Shown here in pieces: positions 7,115 through 16,300 of a stretch of DNA of 26,014 bases. The DNA lies in contig BFEA01000176.1 of assembly GCA_003427395.1 (NCBI GenBank), forward strand, positions 2,615,143 through 2,641,156. Direction: 5' to 3'. The stretch's first letter is position 1. Every line of letters starts with the position of its first letter. Source of the DNA: Chara braunii (lineage: Eukaryota; Streptophyta; Charophyceae; Charales; Characeae). Under the pieces are notes generated by a model, which did no database searches, was not told the DNA's origin, and saw nothing but the letters and a program-made list of their open reading frames with translations. A program made the translations under genes and the position numbers.

Positions 7115-8691
7115 TTGATAAACAGGGCCGAGAGGGGCCTAGAGACGGCTTCAGGGGAAAGGCAAATCTTGGAGGGTCAAAGAGCTAGCTCGGAAGTGCG
7201 AGTGCATAGGGAGGTAGAGCCGCGGGTGCCAGTGAGAGAGAGAGCGGCCGAAGCCTCAAGGGGCCTTCCAGTAGAGCCTCGATGGGCAAATTTAGTGGAC
7301 AATGAAGCAAGGACGGGAGAGGCTCGGGAATTTTCAAGAGATAGGCCAGGGTACCGACCGCCTAGGAGAGAAGAAGAAGGGGGTCCGAATAGAAGGGACC
7401 TAAGAGATGAGAGGTCGGTGGAAGCTAGCGGCAGGCCAAGGAGATGGGCCGAGAGGGAATCGGATGCCGCGTGGGCTCCCAGAGAGGTAATGGGGAGAAG
7501 TCTGGGGTGGACACCTGGAGAGGATTTAGGGGTCCGGAACCCGCACGTTGGGAGACGGAATGGCCGAATGAGAAAGGACGCTACGGGGAAGAATCTTGGG
7601 GGCCCCCGAGACCCCGACCGCGGATTGAGGGGCCGGACCCCTCCTGGTACAAGCCGTACGACNCGGTGATTGACGNGCTCATGGAGGGACCCTATTTCCG
7701 CNGCTNCGATGACCGAAGAGTCCCATACTATGACGTCAACTTGGGTCTGGAAGCACTTTTTTTTNACGGACGAGATGTGACTGGGTTCGTCGAGAAGTGG
7801 GAAAGTTACGCTTACCGGAAGAGGTTCTCCGAGAAGGAGTGGATAGACCACTTCATCCAGCACTCGGACCCGGAATTAAACCCAACAATTAGGGCTATCT
7901 ACCCAGCAGATGGGCAGTNGAGGACCTTTAAAAGTAGTCTATTACGGACCTTCGCGTGTGACGATTTAATCCCCACCGTAGAGGGCTTGTGTCGTGTTAC
8001 GAGGGGAGAACGGGAGAGNTTGATGACCTTCACCCGGAGGTTCAAACGCTTGTCCCAAGCCCTAGTGGATAGAGGGATGTTGTCGGAGGTGGAGAGGTGC
8101 GTAATGTTTATGCTGCACCTACCCGAGGAGAAAAGGAAAGAAGTCCTTGAAAAAAANCNAAGAGACTCGGCCAATTCCGAAAAGGTCACCGAGGNAGTCT
8201 TCACGGGAGGAGGAGTGGACNTGAGGGAATACATGAAAGAAACCCTGGACATAGCGCTCCGTAGTATGCGTAACACACGGAACGATGGCCCTCGGGGGAG
8301 TGACAGACCACCCCCTGGTCCACCTGGTCCACATGGTCCACCTGNCCNACGATGGGGAGAACGNCAAACGGGNTAGAGAAACGAGCCAAGAAACCAAGGA
8401 GGCTGGAGGAATGACCGAGAGATAGGAGGAAACCGAGGCCCCGATTGGGGGAATTCTTATTGCAAGGACGCTAGGGATGGAAGGTGGGGAGACACGCCTC
8501 AAGTGAGGGCCACTGAGGCGCGACCCGAGGTCAGGGCTCCGCCACCACCTGCGCCACCACCGCCGGCTCCCCCTGTGCCTATGGCCGCTGCGACGCAAAG
8601 GGGTCTGCGCCTCAACAACCCGCAAGCTCGAAGCGGGTGTGTTTACCGCAATAAAGAAAGTCGCGGAGGCCTTAAGGTTGGAGGTGATTAA
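7115..8691 (+). pseudogene. gag: Gag of element 1 (frameshifted, zinc knuckle lost)
   Basis: Structural polyprotein that would form the retrotransposon particle. The N-terminal part, rich in Arg and Glu, is in the frame 7115-7669. The conserved core is in the frame from about 7444, with DVTGFVEKWESYAYRKRFSE, a run of helices and RGMLSEVERCVMFMLHLPEE. These match GITEYLEKWELHASRSQWSE and KGKISEVERCTIFIGHLSKG of element 2. A TAG at 8374-8376 interrupts the core frame, which then continues Gly/Arg/Asp-rich and Pro-rich to 8691. At 8,630-8,650 it reads SGCVYRNKES where element 2 has NSCVYCRGDDHIKRDC, so the CCHC knuckle appears deleted, and this also shifts the frame into the protease ORF. Confidence 0.75.
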
Positions 8692-10024
8692 GCTGAATGA
8701 AAACAAATGGGTTGTGTGGGGAGATGGTGGAGAGGCGGTTTCCTTCTACCCGTCAATAAAGGTGACTCGGGACAAAAGAATAGCCCTCCAAGAAGCGAGG
8801 CTGGGAAAGAAACCTGAAATTGGGGGCACCTCCAACACGTCCCATATCCAAATGACGGAGTCACCTGGAGGTGTATCCATTAGGGAACCCCAGGTGTCCA
8901 GCATCAAGTTCATTGAGACCCAGCCTGAAGAAGAGAGGCCTCGCCTAAGGGTAAGAACACAGGTTGGGGTCGAGACGTCTAAAAGCCAAGAGAACGTGGC
9001 GGAAGGTGGGGGAGGCAGGACAGGCGACGACGACCAACCAATGGTCGATGCCAAAGTTGCGGAAGAAAAGAAGGAGGAGCCCACTTCACCCAAATCGCCT
9101 AGAAACAGGGGGCCTAAAAAGTTCGAAATGAAATGCACCTTGAATGAGATAGACATGGCAGCCCCCCTTAGGAGAACCCTGATGCTGCCTATGCAGTGCA
9201 CGCTTCTGGAATACCTAGCCGCCAATAAAAGTGCCAGGGAAGAACTCCTAAGCATCACAAAGAAGGTAAGAGTCCCGCTCGCCGGGGGACCCACGGTACC
9301 GGGGGAAGGTCCAGCCAAGGAAGAAGTACAGTNTTNCCACATTACCATGAAAGAACTGCTGGGTAACTTCTTCTCAGGGGAGGAGACCAAGAAGTTCTAT
9401 GTGTTAGGGAGCGGCCAGCTCCGAGCGGTAGTTAGTGAAAAGAAGATGAGGGCTCTGGTAGACAATGGGTCCGAGTCCACGGTATGTAGAGACTCCATTG
9501 CCCGGGAGCTAGGCCTGGAAATAGATTTGGGGGTACAAATGTCAATGGTAGTGGCGGATAACAAGCTACAATTGGCAAAGGGGGTGTGTCACAACCCTGT
9601 GATCGAGGTCGCGGGCGTCGAGGCCTCGGTCCCAATATTTTCGGTGAAAGAGTGTTTCTCCGAGTTGATCCTCGGTAGAACCTGGCTAAGCGTGGTTCAC
9701 ACTACCACGGTTGACCTGTCCGATGGAAGTCAGACCCTTTCAATCCAAAGTCCGCATGGAATCCATGTGGTCCTGAAGACCGTGAACGCGCAAGATGAGC
9801 AGAACAGAACCAACATTCCTAGGCGGAAGAGTAACCAGTCGAGGGTATGCCGAGTCCGTCTAGAGGAAGCGCCCTTTACGGATAAGGGACCCCCGGGGGA
9901 CCAATTAGAGGTCGAGGACGTCGGGGGCAGGGTTGTGATCAACGAGATAGGGTACGAGAAGGAGGACGAGGAGGAGGAGTTTGGTGGATGTGTGAGACTG
10001 TCTTTTTTGGAGGAATCCCCCTAG
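8639..10024 (+). CDS. Nucleocapsid-proximal region and aspartic protease of element 1
   Basis: A 461-residue open frame. The start is set by the frame, not by an ATG, and it is probably the continuation of gag after the lost zinc knuckle. Residues 1-60 match the region just after the CCHC of element 2 (KWVVWGDG against KYVKWADD; SFYPS against SMFPS). A linker region follows. The protease begins near residue 260: RALVDNGSESTV holds the active-site Asp in a D-N-G-S-E form rather than the usual D-(S/T)-G, and ELILGRTWL is the second conserved block. Element 2 has AVIDNGSEAAI, so the variant is a lineage feature. The end is acidic (KEDEEEEFGG) and carries the slippery heptamer at 10003-10009 just before the TAG. 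Confidence 0.75.
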   Translation: MFTAIKKVAEALRLEVIKLNENKWVVWGDGGEAVSFYPSIKVTRDKRIALQEARLGKKPEIGGTSNTSHIQMTESPGGVSIREPQVSSIKFIETQPEEERPRLRVRTQVGVETSKSQENVAEGGGGRTGDDDQPMVDAKVAEEKKEEPTSPKSPRNRGPKKFEMKCTLNEIDMAAPLRRTLMLPMQCTLLEYLAANKSAREELLSITKKVRVPLAGGPTVPGEGPAKEEVQXXHITMKELLGNFFSGEETKKFYVLGSGQLRAVVSEKKMRALVDNGSESTVCRDSIARELGLEIDLGVQMSMVVADNKLQLAKGVCHNPVIEVAGVEASVPIFSVKECFSELILGRTWLSVVHTTTVDLSDGSQTLSIQSPHGIHVVLKTVNAQDEQNRTNIPRRKSNQSRVCRVRLEEAPFTDKGPPGDQLEVEDVGGRVVINEIGYEKEDEEEEFGGCVRLSFLEESP

Positions 10025-10755
10025 CCGGTGGTATCAAGAAACACAAAACCGTGGTGGAAAAGGTAAAACCGGTCGCGGTCAGCCGGGATAGAACGGGGGA
10101 AACTTCGATATTGGAGGAGGAGATTGCCGATATCATCAGAAAGAGGAACGAAACAGAGGGTCAAAGAATTACGGACGATAGGTTGGCCAAGATGGATATA
10201 GGGGATGGGAATCTCACGGAAGAAGAAAAAAAGTACGTGGCTATGACCTTAAGGGGCTGCGATAAGGCCATAGCTTTTGATGACTCGGAGAGGGGGAGGA
10301 TCGACCCAAGGTACGCTAAGCCCACTCGGATCCACACGATTCCTCACGTACCTTGGAAGGATAGACCCCAATGGAAATATGCTNAAAAGGAGAAGGAGGA
10401 GATAGTGGCCTTTATCAAGGAAAAAATCAGAACGTTCGTCGCGGAGCCTTGNGAGAGTGCTTACTCCAACAAATGGTTCTTTCTGAGAAAAGGGGGTAGC
10501 AAGAACTTGAAGCCGAGGTGGATTCAGAACCTCCAAAGGACCAACGNGGTCACTATAAGGGACGTGGGATCCATACCTGAGGCTGACTTACTTGCGGAAG
10601 GATCGGCAGGTCGCTCAATATACTCGATCTGCGATCTCTTCTCGGGGTATGACGAAATACCCTTGGACTCACGAGACAGACACATGACCTCTATGCATAN
10701 GTCTCTAGGNCTGGTCCAAATGATGGTAGTACCGATGGGGTGGACGAACCGATAA
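9988..10755 (+). pseudogene. pol: Reverse transcriptase of element 1, N-terminal and palm part, truncated
   Basis: The frame overlaps the protease ORF by 37 bases and is entered by the predicted -1 slip. An upstream linker (KMDIGDGNLTEEEK; GCDKAIAFDDSERGRIDPRY) leads into fingers and palm: YSNKWFFLRKG, VTIRDVGSIPEADLL, then ICDLFSGYDEIPL with the first catalytic Asp. MMVVPMGWTN takes the place of the usual PFGL.NA motif of Ty3/gypsy RTs; element 2 has the same form. Right after GWTN the frame stops (10753-10755). The segment that in element 2 runs from GVTVFQRV to the FLDD box is missing, about 28 residues, and the match resumes in another frame at PIKRPVERDE. The enzyme therefore lacks two of its three catalytic Asp residues. 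Confidence 0.8.
10003..10009 (+). promoter_or_regulatory. Slippery heptamer T TTT TTG for -1 frameshifting, protease to RT
   Basis: In the protease frame the codons read TCT TTT TTG, forming X XXY YYZ. A -1 slip joins exactly the RT frame, which is open from here. Element 2 has T TTT TTA at the same point. The -1 frame just downstream is conserved between elements (HK.V..KVKP.AV.R), while the zero frame is not. Confidence 0.65.
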
Positions 10756-11426
10756 AAAGGCCGGTTGAACGGGATGAGACNGTGGTCTTTCCCGGGGTGA
10801 GAAAGTTCGTATCGGACCAAATGAGCGATGCCAGGAATGTCCTTGTGAAATTAGACGATGCTAACCTCACGGTAAGCGGAAGTAAGAGTCGTTGGGACCT
10901 GTCGTCCATCAAGATACCGGGTTTCATCTGCGACAAGGGTGGGCGGAGGCCCAATCCCGGAAAATTAGAGAAATTGATGACCTGGCCATCGCCACTCAAG
11001 TCAATAACGAAAGTTAGACANTTTCTAGGGGTGGTGGGCTACTGGAGAATCTTCATAAAGGCCTACGGTGAGAAAGCAGAACCCCTTAGACGACTGCTTA
11101 GGAAATCGGAAGGTTGGATTTGGGGGGGAGAGCAGGCCGCNGCCATGGAAGCACTAAACGAGGAATTCCGCGAAGGNAGGCAGGTCGTAGGAGTTCCGTT
11201 CTTCGAGGACGAGGAGTATCGTCCATTCGTGGTTTCTACGGACGCGGGGCCTAACTCGGTGGGGGGCCTCTTATCTCAAAAGGATGGAAAGGGGAAGGAG
11301 AGACCGTTTCGGTTCGAGAGCAGGACCTTGAACCCCGACGAACGAAATTATAGCCAGTTCAAAAAGAAAGTATTGGGAATACTGCATTGCCTAAAGGTCT
11401 TTCGCCATTACATATACGGGCGATGA
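10740..11426 (+). pseudogene. pol: RT thumb and connection plus RNase H of element 1
   Basis: This frame resumes after the FxDD deletion. It contains the RT thumb (LTVSGSKSRWDLSSIKI; FLGVVGYWRIFIKAYG; KAEPLRRLL) and an RNase H domain: FVVSTDAGPNSVGGLLSQK gives the first catalytic Asp, with S-T-D-A-G as in element 2. At the expected catalytic Glu, element 1 reads NYSQFKKKVLGI while element 2 reads NYSQFKKEVLPV, so the Glu appears to be Lys here. The frame ends with TGA at 11424-11426, where element 2 encodes Arg (YIYGRRF). That is a single C-to-T change if the original codon was CGA. Confidence 0.75.
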
Positions 11427-11957
11427 TTTCTCCTGAGTGTTGATCCAACAGCAGTGGTCGCGGTTTTTCAAAAGGATTTCTCGCTAACCGATCCGACCAT
11501 TGCCCGATGGATGATACATATTAGGCTTTATGATTATAAGATCGAGAGGGTATCGGGGGCCAAAAAACAGGTTGCGGACGGTTTGTCCCGGGTCCCGATT
11601 CGTAAAGAGGACCTACCGAGGCTTAAGGAAAAGGCGGTAACGATGGTCAAAAAAGAGGTAAAGAAAGTCGCCGCTAATAGGGCGNAAGTAGCGGTGAGCA
11701 ACNGGGAAGAGGAAGAGGCCCCGANGACCTTTCTCGCTAATCTCTACGACGGGAAGTACCNGGACATAGGACTGTATTTAGCCGGTAGGGAAACGGGGAC
11801 CGAAAGAATCCAGCAAGAANCGCTNGGATATTGCCTGCGAGGAGGCCATCTCNTTAAGAGACCCACCAAGTTTGCAATTCCCATGAGGGTACTGTGCGAT
11901 CCGGAGGAAAGAAGGGCGGTCATAGAGGAAATACACGACGGTCGTTGGAGGCCATAG
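11427..11957 (+). pseudogene. pol: RNase H end, linker and start of integrase zinc finger of element 1
   Basis: Same frame as the preceding RNase H ORF, cut from it only by the TGA. It contains FQKDFSLTDPTIARWMIHIR and AKKQVADGLSRVPI, the last RNase H block with its conserved Asp, as in element 2 (VVADGL). A variable charged linker follows, then LCDPEERRAVIEEIHD, which starts the integrase N-terminal HHCC finger (first His). A one-base shift at about 11,937-11,940 moves the rest of the finger (VVGGHRG) into the integrase frame. Confidence 0.7.
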
Positions 11958-12975
11958 GGGGTTAAAGGGTACTTTCGATAAGGTCCGTAGACTCTATTGG
12001 TGGGACGGGCAATACACAGAAATCGAGAAGTACTGCTCGACGTGTGAGGCTTGCCAAAAGAGGGCGACGGTTCGATACAAAGAGCCCCTAGGTCCATCGC
12101 TCCCCACGGTTCCGGGTGAGAAGGTTCATGAGGACTTAGTGACTATGCCAAAAGGGATCGGCGGGCTTCGGTATATAGTCAACGCCCGCGACGATCTCAC
12201 TGGGTTCGTGGAAGCTAAGGCTATTAAGAAGAAAACGGCCGAAGAGGTAAGCGACTTTCTCCTTGAGTACATCACGAGGTACGGGTGTGTCGGGAGGATA
12301 GTCGTGGATAGGGGGGCGGAATTCTTAAGCCAGAAGGTCAAGGTATTGTTAAAGAAGGCAGGGATAAGTGTTGCGTATATGACCGCTTACCACCCCCAAA
12401 GCAATGCGCCGGTAGAGCGGGGTCACCAAACGATTGTGGACGATCTAGCAAAATGGTGCAAGGGTCGCGCCGAACAATGGTCGAAGTATTTGCGGTACGC
12501 GGTTTGGGCCGATAATATCACGGTCAAATCCAGCACGGGGAACCCTCCTTACACTCTTTGGTTCGGTAGGCATTGTCCCCTACTCATCGAGTTCCACATC
12601 GACACTTGGACGAGTGTCTTGTGGAAAACCAACATGACCAGGAATCCACTGTTGGAGGCACGAATACAGCAAATAGCCGAGAATTTGGATGTTGGACTAA
12701 CCGAGGCGCGGGAGAATGTCGAGAAAGAGAGGGTGAAAGAGAAAGATAGGTGGGACAAAAATCTGCGAGTCCGGAAAACGCCGATAGGGGTTAACGACCT
12801 GGTCCTAATGTACGACTCATCCCTGGAAAAGACCTGGAGCCGGAAATTAGCAAACCGATGGATGGGGCCCTATAAAGTCCTAAGGAGATTGGATGGGGGG
12901 GCGTATATACTCACCGAATTAGATGGGACTAGGCTTCGGGACCCCATCGTTGGGGCTCGCCTCAAACTCTTCTGA
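11941..12975 (+). CDS. pol: Integrase of element 1, catalytic core intact
   Basis: Inserts the cDNA into host DNA. The frame is open from 11941 to the TGA at 12973-12975. The zinc finger continues as GGHRG and then YCSTCEACQKR (Cys pair); the first His lies in the previous frame. The core carries the D,D-35-E-type triad: HEDLVTMPKG, IVVDRGAEF and AYHPQSNAPVERGHQ (catalytic Glu in PVERG). The C-terminal part includes RKTPIGVNDLVLMY and NRWMGPYKVL, the usual G-(D/N)-x-V and GPY.V blocks after the core. Element 2 shares this layout but is interrupted. This is the best preserved gene in element 1. The terminal TGA falls where element 2 has Arg, so the original protein ran on into the basic tail. 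Confidence 0.85.
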   Translation, partial: VVGGHRGLKGTFDKVRRLYWWDGQYTEIEKYCSTCEACQKRATVRYKEPLGPSLPTVPGEKVHEDLVTMPKGIGGLRYIVNARDDLTGFVEAKAIKKKTAEEVSDFLLEYITRYGCVGRIVVDRGAEFLSQKVKVLLKKAGISVAYMTAYHPQSNAPVERGHQTIVDDLAKWCKGRAEQWSKYLRYAVWADNITVKSSTGNPPYTLWFGRHCPLLIEFHIDTWTSVLWKTNMTRNPLLEARIQQIAENLDVGLTEARENVEKERVKEKDRWDKNLRVRKTPIGVNDLVLMYDSSLEKTWSRKLANRWMGPYKVLRRLDGGAYILTELDGTRLRDPIVGARLKLF

Positions 12976-13317
12976 TCGAGAGGGACGCTTCGGGAGGAGC
13001 CAAAACGAAAAGGGAAGGAAGCGCTTGACACAAAATTGACCATCACCCACGAAAAAGGGGAGACCTCCAGACAAGGGGCATCGTCTCGCCCGCCGAAGAA
13101 GGGGTACAAGGTTCGGACACCTTCCCTTCCAAAGACCCCTAGGAAAAAGAAACGACCTAGAGAGGATGACAGTGACACCGACNGGTTAGGAAAACGCAGG
13201 CTAAGAGAAAGAAGGAACGCCTCAAGGAAANCCTTGAGAATTAAACNGGANNGAGAAGAGAGAAAACGAAAAAGAGAGAGACGCGAGAAGAGGATGAGGA
13301 GACGAGGACGAACATAA
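12976..13317 (+). pseudogene. Basic C-terminal tail of the integrase, cut off by a TGA
   Basis: The integrase frame continues open beyond the TGA to 13317. The segment is extremely rich in Lys and Arg (for example TPRKKKRPREDDSDTD and KRKRERREKRMRRRGRT). Element 2 has a comparable Lys-rich sequence after its integrase. There is no chromodomain pattern. The tail could bind DNA or chromatin, but that is inferred from charge only. Several codons are ambiguous. Confidence 0.5.
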
Positions 13318-13333
13318 AGTCGCTTGGGGAATA

Positions 13334-13427
13334 TTATACCATAGTTAGGAAGGCGTGTTCCAAGAAGGATTATGAGTCGAAAAGGGAAATTGTACCATAG
13401 TAGAGAAGCAAGAATGTACCATAATTA
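13334..13427 (+). repeat. Short dispersed repeat TGTACCATA(G/A)TTAG
   Basis: Three close variants occur within 95 bases: ttataccatagttag, ttgtaccatagtag and atgtaccataattag. A weaker one (aatgtactgtggg) follows near 13,471. They lie just after the coding region of element 1. They may be regulatory or simple sequence; no function can be assigned. Confidence 0.4.
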
Positions 13428-14503
13428 GAGCGACAGANGTCGTAAGGGGCCTATGGATCCAAAGGGAGGAATGTACTGTGGGTCGTGTACAGTAGTTTAA
13501 AGGTGGGGTTAAAGGAAAGGATGGCGCTGTGACTAGACAATGNGGGTTAATCTAACCAAGAGAATGGGATGAAATGAGAAACGAACTTCGAAGGAGAACG
13601 TTGGGTGAGGGNCAAAGGTTAAAANAAAAAAGTCATGAGAGNGGCTCGTCGGGGATGGCGAGAAATGGGGTGTGGGCTGGTTGTCGGGTGGCTGCCTAGC
13701 AGCCAAACGTGCTTTTTTTGGGGAATCAAGGAATGTTGGGAGTGTTTTTTTTTCCTCTGCGTGGTTTTTGATGTATACGTGCGTGAGATTGTGCGGCTTA
13801 TGGGCAATTTTGAACTTCCGGGTTTACACACTGACCCCTCGGTTGGCTGGAGTGACGTTGTGAGGAAACCCGGGGAGAGGTCGCCCGCAGTTCGCTGAAG
13901 CCAAGGGCAACGACGCCTGTCAGTCGCCATGCCCACTTCCGAGGTCCTCAGCGACCAGCAGGATTCAAGCTTTGATAGTACGGTTATGAACCCTGTTTCA
14001 ACTTTTTCGTATTTTCAGCATCCCTACTAGCACACGCAATGCCAGCATTTGGAAGGTCAATCGTCCGACCAGCAAGCTCGACCAACAGCAAGTTAGACAG
14101 TCGATGAGCTGTTTTGCATACTCGTGCCCCAACAGGATTTGGTGACTCGATCGCCAGTTCAGGTAGTTCGTTCTGCAGTTAGAACAAAAAAAAAACAACG
14201 GTCAGCAGCTCGCCCCACAACGAGCTCGGATGCTCAAATAGCAGACCAAGAAAACTCTCCCAGTGATAAGCTCGTGCAATCAGGCTTCAAGATCCCACAA
14301 ACGGTTAGTTAAAATTTTCCTACACAAAGATCAACGAATTTGAGACGAGCTTCGTCAGCTCTCCGTTGGATTGGCTAGTCCAAACAGTTGCAAATGCTAC
14401 AATTGGGCAAAGTCGTGAGGCACCTGATTGTTCACACTCAACTGCAGAATGGACGAGTTCACGCCTTGTTAAGCATTGTTGTTCCCCTTGGAGAGGTCAT
14501 ACT
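13428..14503. other. Non-coding stretch after element 1, no gene seen
   Basis: No convincing frame. A purine run GCGAGAAATGGGG at about 13,656-13,668 followed by TGTGGGCTGG could be a polypurine tract and LTR start, but no sequence matching 1-416 follows, so I do not call an LTR. A small GC hairpin (GGCTGC/GCAGCC) lies near 13,690. Confidence 0.35.
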
Positions 14504-14614
14504 GCTCTCTATTCCTCTCCCCTCCATCTTCATCTCTCGTTCCCGGTTCTCCTCCCCTCTCACTCTCGCCCATTCACTCTCCCCCGCTCACCGTTCTTCC
14601 TCTCTTTCTCTCAC
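14504..14614 (+). repeat. Long pyrimidine-rich tract
   Basis: About 110 bases are almost entirely C and T with only scattered A or G. It gives open frames by composition on the + strand (for example 14,366-14,636), which I regard as artefacts. CT-rich tracts are common in plant promoters and leaders, but nothing else here supports a promoter. Confidence 0.5.
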
Positions 14615-14635
14615 TGAATCAGGGATGCGGGGGTA

Positions 14636-14905
14636 GGAACAATTTCGAGCCAAGCAAACTAATAACTCCACAGTTGCGCGTGAAATATCGAAGAGACCAG
14701 CATAAGAAATATTCGAGCCAAATATTCGAATGAGTCTGTGGTGGCTTGTCAAATAAAAGATCCGAGAATGTTATAACCTCGAGCCAGACATTCAAAAGAG
14801 TTCACAGTTCCTCGTCTGATCCAGGGAGCAAGGATGAGACAACTTTGAGCGAAGCGAGCAAACGAGACTGCAGTTGCTCGTCAGACAAAGAGAGGTTTCT
14901 ACTTT
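14636..14905 (+). repeat. 66-bp degenerate tandem repeat, four copies
   Basis: Copies are anchored by TCGAGCCAA-like cores at 14,647, 14,715, 14,781 and 14,847 (spacings 68, 66 and 66). Each is followed by a CACAGTTGCTCGT-like block about 30 bases later (cacagttgcgcgt, gtggtggcttgtc, cacagttcctcgt, tgcagttgctcgt). Divergence between copies is substantial, so the array is old. It lies immediately after the pyrimidine tract. No coding function is evident. Confidence 0.6.
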
Positions 14906-16236
14906 CGGTTTGCCTATCTGACAATGACTCAGCGGACAAATGTAGGGAACAACAACCTACACACGCGATCCTTTTGACNTTCGGTTTCGGTTTCACCTGT
15001 CGGTTCTCACCCGCTGTTACCAGTCAAATCGTGCAGTGATTGNGGTCAAATCCCGCTAGTCTTCATCAAGGAGAACTCAGNCTTGGCTTCCACTTCTCGC
15101 CTTTGCCCGATGTCGATCATCTCTTCGTTGCAGCCTTTGTCCCTTTTGATTCCGTCGTGTTTCCGAATAAGTGTCCGTCCTTCACTCGCTCTTGCCCCAC
15201 GTGTTAGTCCTCTACNGGTCCCTCAACCTTTAGCTGCGCAGGCAGTCTTCCCTTCCNGTCNCTTCAGCTCTTTGTTTTCTGTTTTTCTCGCGAGCGTGCG
15301 CTAAAACCTCCTTCGCTCGCCTCTAATGGAAGTCTCACCTTGGGCTCGATACTCCGAGAATGCCCTGCGGTCTATTGCCCTGCCCGGCACGCCGCGAAAA
15401 GAAGTCTTGCTCAGAGTTCCTTCCTTTCAGCCCCCCATCTAGCTCATCCCGCCATGGCTATCGCGACTCACCTTCTCACGCTCTCTGTGCTCGCTCACTC
15501 AAAATACCTGCGCCATCTCCATCTTAGTGAATTTCCACCACCACTCGCTCGCCCAGTCGGGCTCTCGCGATCGTTGCCTGGAAAGGGAATTGCGCGCACG
15601 ATGCGTTCTTACTCCGAACTCTTGTCCGTTGCTCATCTGCAGAGTCATCAGCTTAAGGTGGTGGTGAGTGGCACCTCGGTAGCTCTCGCCCCGTACTCCC
15701 GTGTTCGGTTCTCTTACTGCGAGTCTCTCTGACGCTCGCACCCCGTCACGTATGTGCAACGGTCAGCTCGTACGCCGTCCCTTTTTCATCCCACCTTGTC
15801 ATCTCACCTCACGCGCGCGAAGGTTGCTTGCGCCGGGCATGCCCCTCACTCCCTCGTCCGATTCTCTCCCAAATATCTTTCGCCTGTAACAGCTGCGAAC
15901 GCCTTGTCCACCCGCACCTGCGCTCCNCAGACCGTGCACATCCCTCCCTCTTGTCACTCCCCTCACTCCCTGAGCAACCGCCTCAGCGCCCACACGTCTG
16001 TCTGTGCTTGCAGTGCTCCGCAACTGTTGTACGCCGGGTACGCCTGGCTTGCGATCCCTCACTCTTGTCTCTCCACTCACACCCTCAATAACCGCCCAAA
16101 TACGGACGCTTCTCCCCCGTGCATCCTGTCGCGGGTACACCTTGCTCACGCCAAGGCAAGACTCCCTCCTTACGTTCTGCCTCTCTCGACATGTACTGAC
16201 CGACCCTCGTCGTTCAGTCCGGCCTGGGTGCTGCAA
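14906..16236. other. C/T-rich region without a supported gene
   Basis: Frames on both strands are open mainly because of pyrimidine bias, and none shows a domain. Loosely repeated phrases such as cctcactccct and gccggg(c/t)a recur between 15,830 and 16,140, suggesting old tandem duplications of about 100-200 bases. The decamer CCTGTAACAG occurs at 15,883 and again further on. Confidence 0.4.
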
Positions 16237-16300
16237 CCGCTTGGGCACGGGTTCTCCATCCCGCTTGGGCACTGACTCTCCGTCCTGCTTGGAGAGGCGG
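16237..16300 (+). repeat. 24-bp tandem repeat, about 2.5 copies
   Basis: CCGCTTGGGCACGGGTTCTC at 16,237 is followed by CCGCTTGGGCACTGACTCTC at 16,261 and a partial CCTGCTTGG copy near 16,284. An 11-base A run (16,317-16,327) lies shortly downstream. Confidence 0.6.

Larger units (their letters stand above)
420..13317 (+). mobile_element. Element 1: Ty3/gypsy-type LTR retrotransposon, degenerate, with a long accessory leader
   Basis: Order on the + strand: primer-binding site, accessory ORFs, gag, protease, RT, RNase H, integrase and a basic tail. RT-RNaseH before integrase places it in the Ty3/gypsy order. Proteins are clearly related to those of the minus-strand element at 18,170-24,506 but differ throughout, so the two are separate families of one lineage rather than recent copies. 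The element is not autonomous as written: the RT active-site box is deleted, gag and pol carry frameshifts, and stops interrupt RNase H-linker and integrase-tail. The left LTR is at best partial and the right LTR was not found, so the outer limits are uncertain. The most unusual part is the 6.5 kb between primer-binding site and gag. Confidence 0.85.

Noticed and set aside
7177-7863. 228-residue minus-strand frame opposite gag
   Set aside because: It is antisense to the conserved gag core and has no counterpart in element 2.
8305-8345. PPGPPGPHGPP stretch as a collagen-like gene
   Set aside because: It is a short proline-rich segment within the gag tail of element 1.
8630-8700. Gag-to-protease frame change as a second programmed frameshift
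   Set aside because: In element 1 it coincides with loss of the zinc knuckle, and in element 2 it lies upstream of the knuckle at a G run. The sites differ, so independent indels explain them better.
11424-12975. TGA read as arginine (a non-standard genetic code)
   Set aside because: C-to-T change at CGA in methylated, silenced elements is simpler; TAG and TAA nonsense codons and frameshifts also occur, and other ORFs end normally at TGA.
13688-13725. GC hairpin followed by a T run, like a bacterial terminator
   Set aside because: The context is eukaryotic and no upstream gene ends there.
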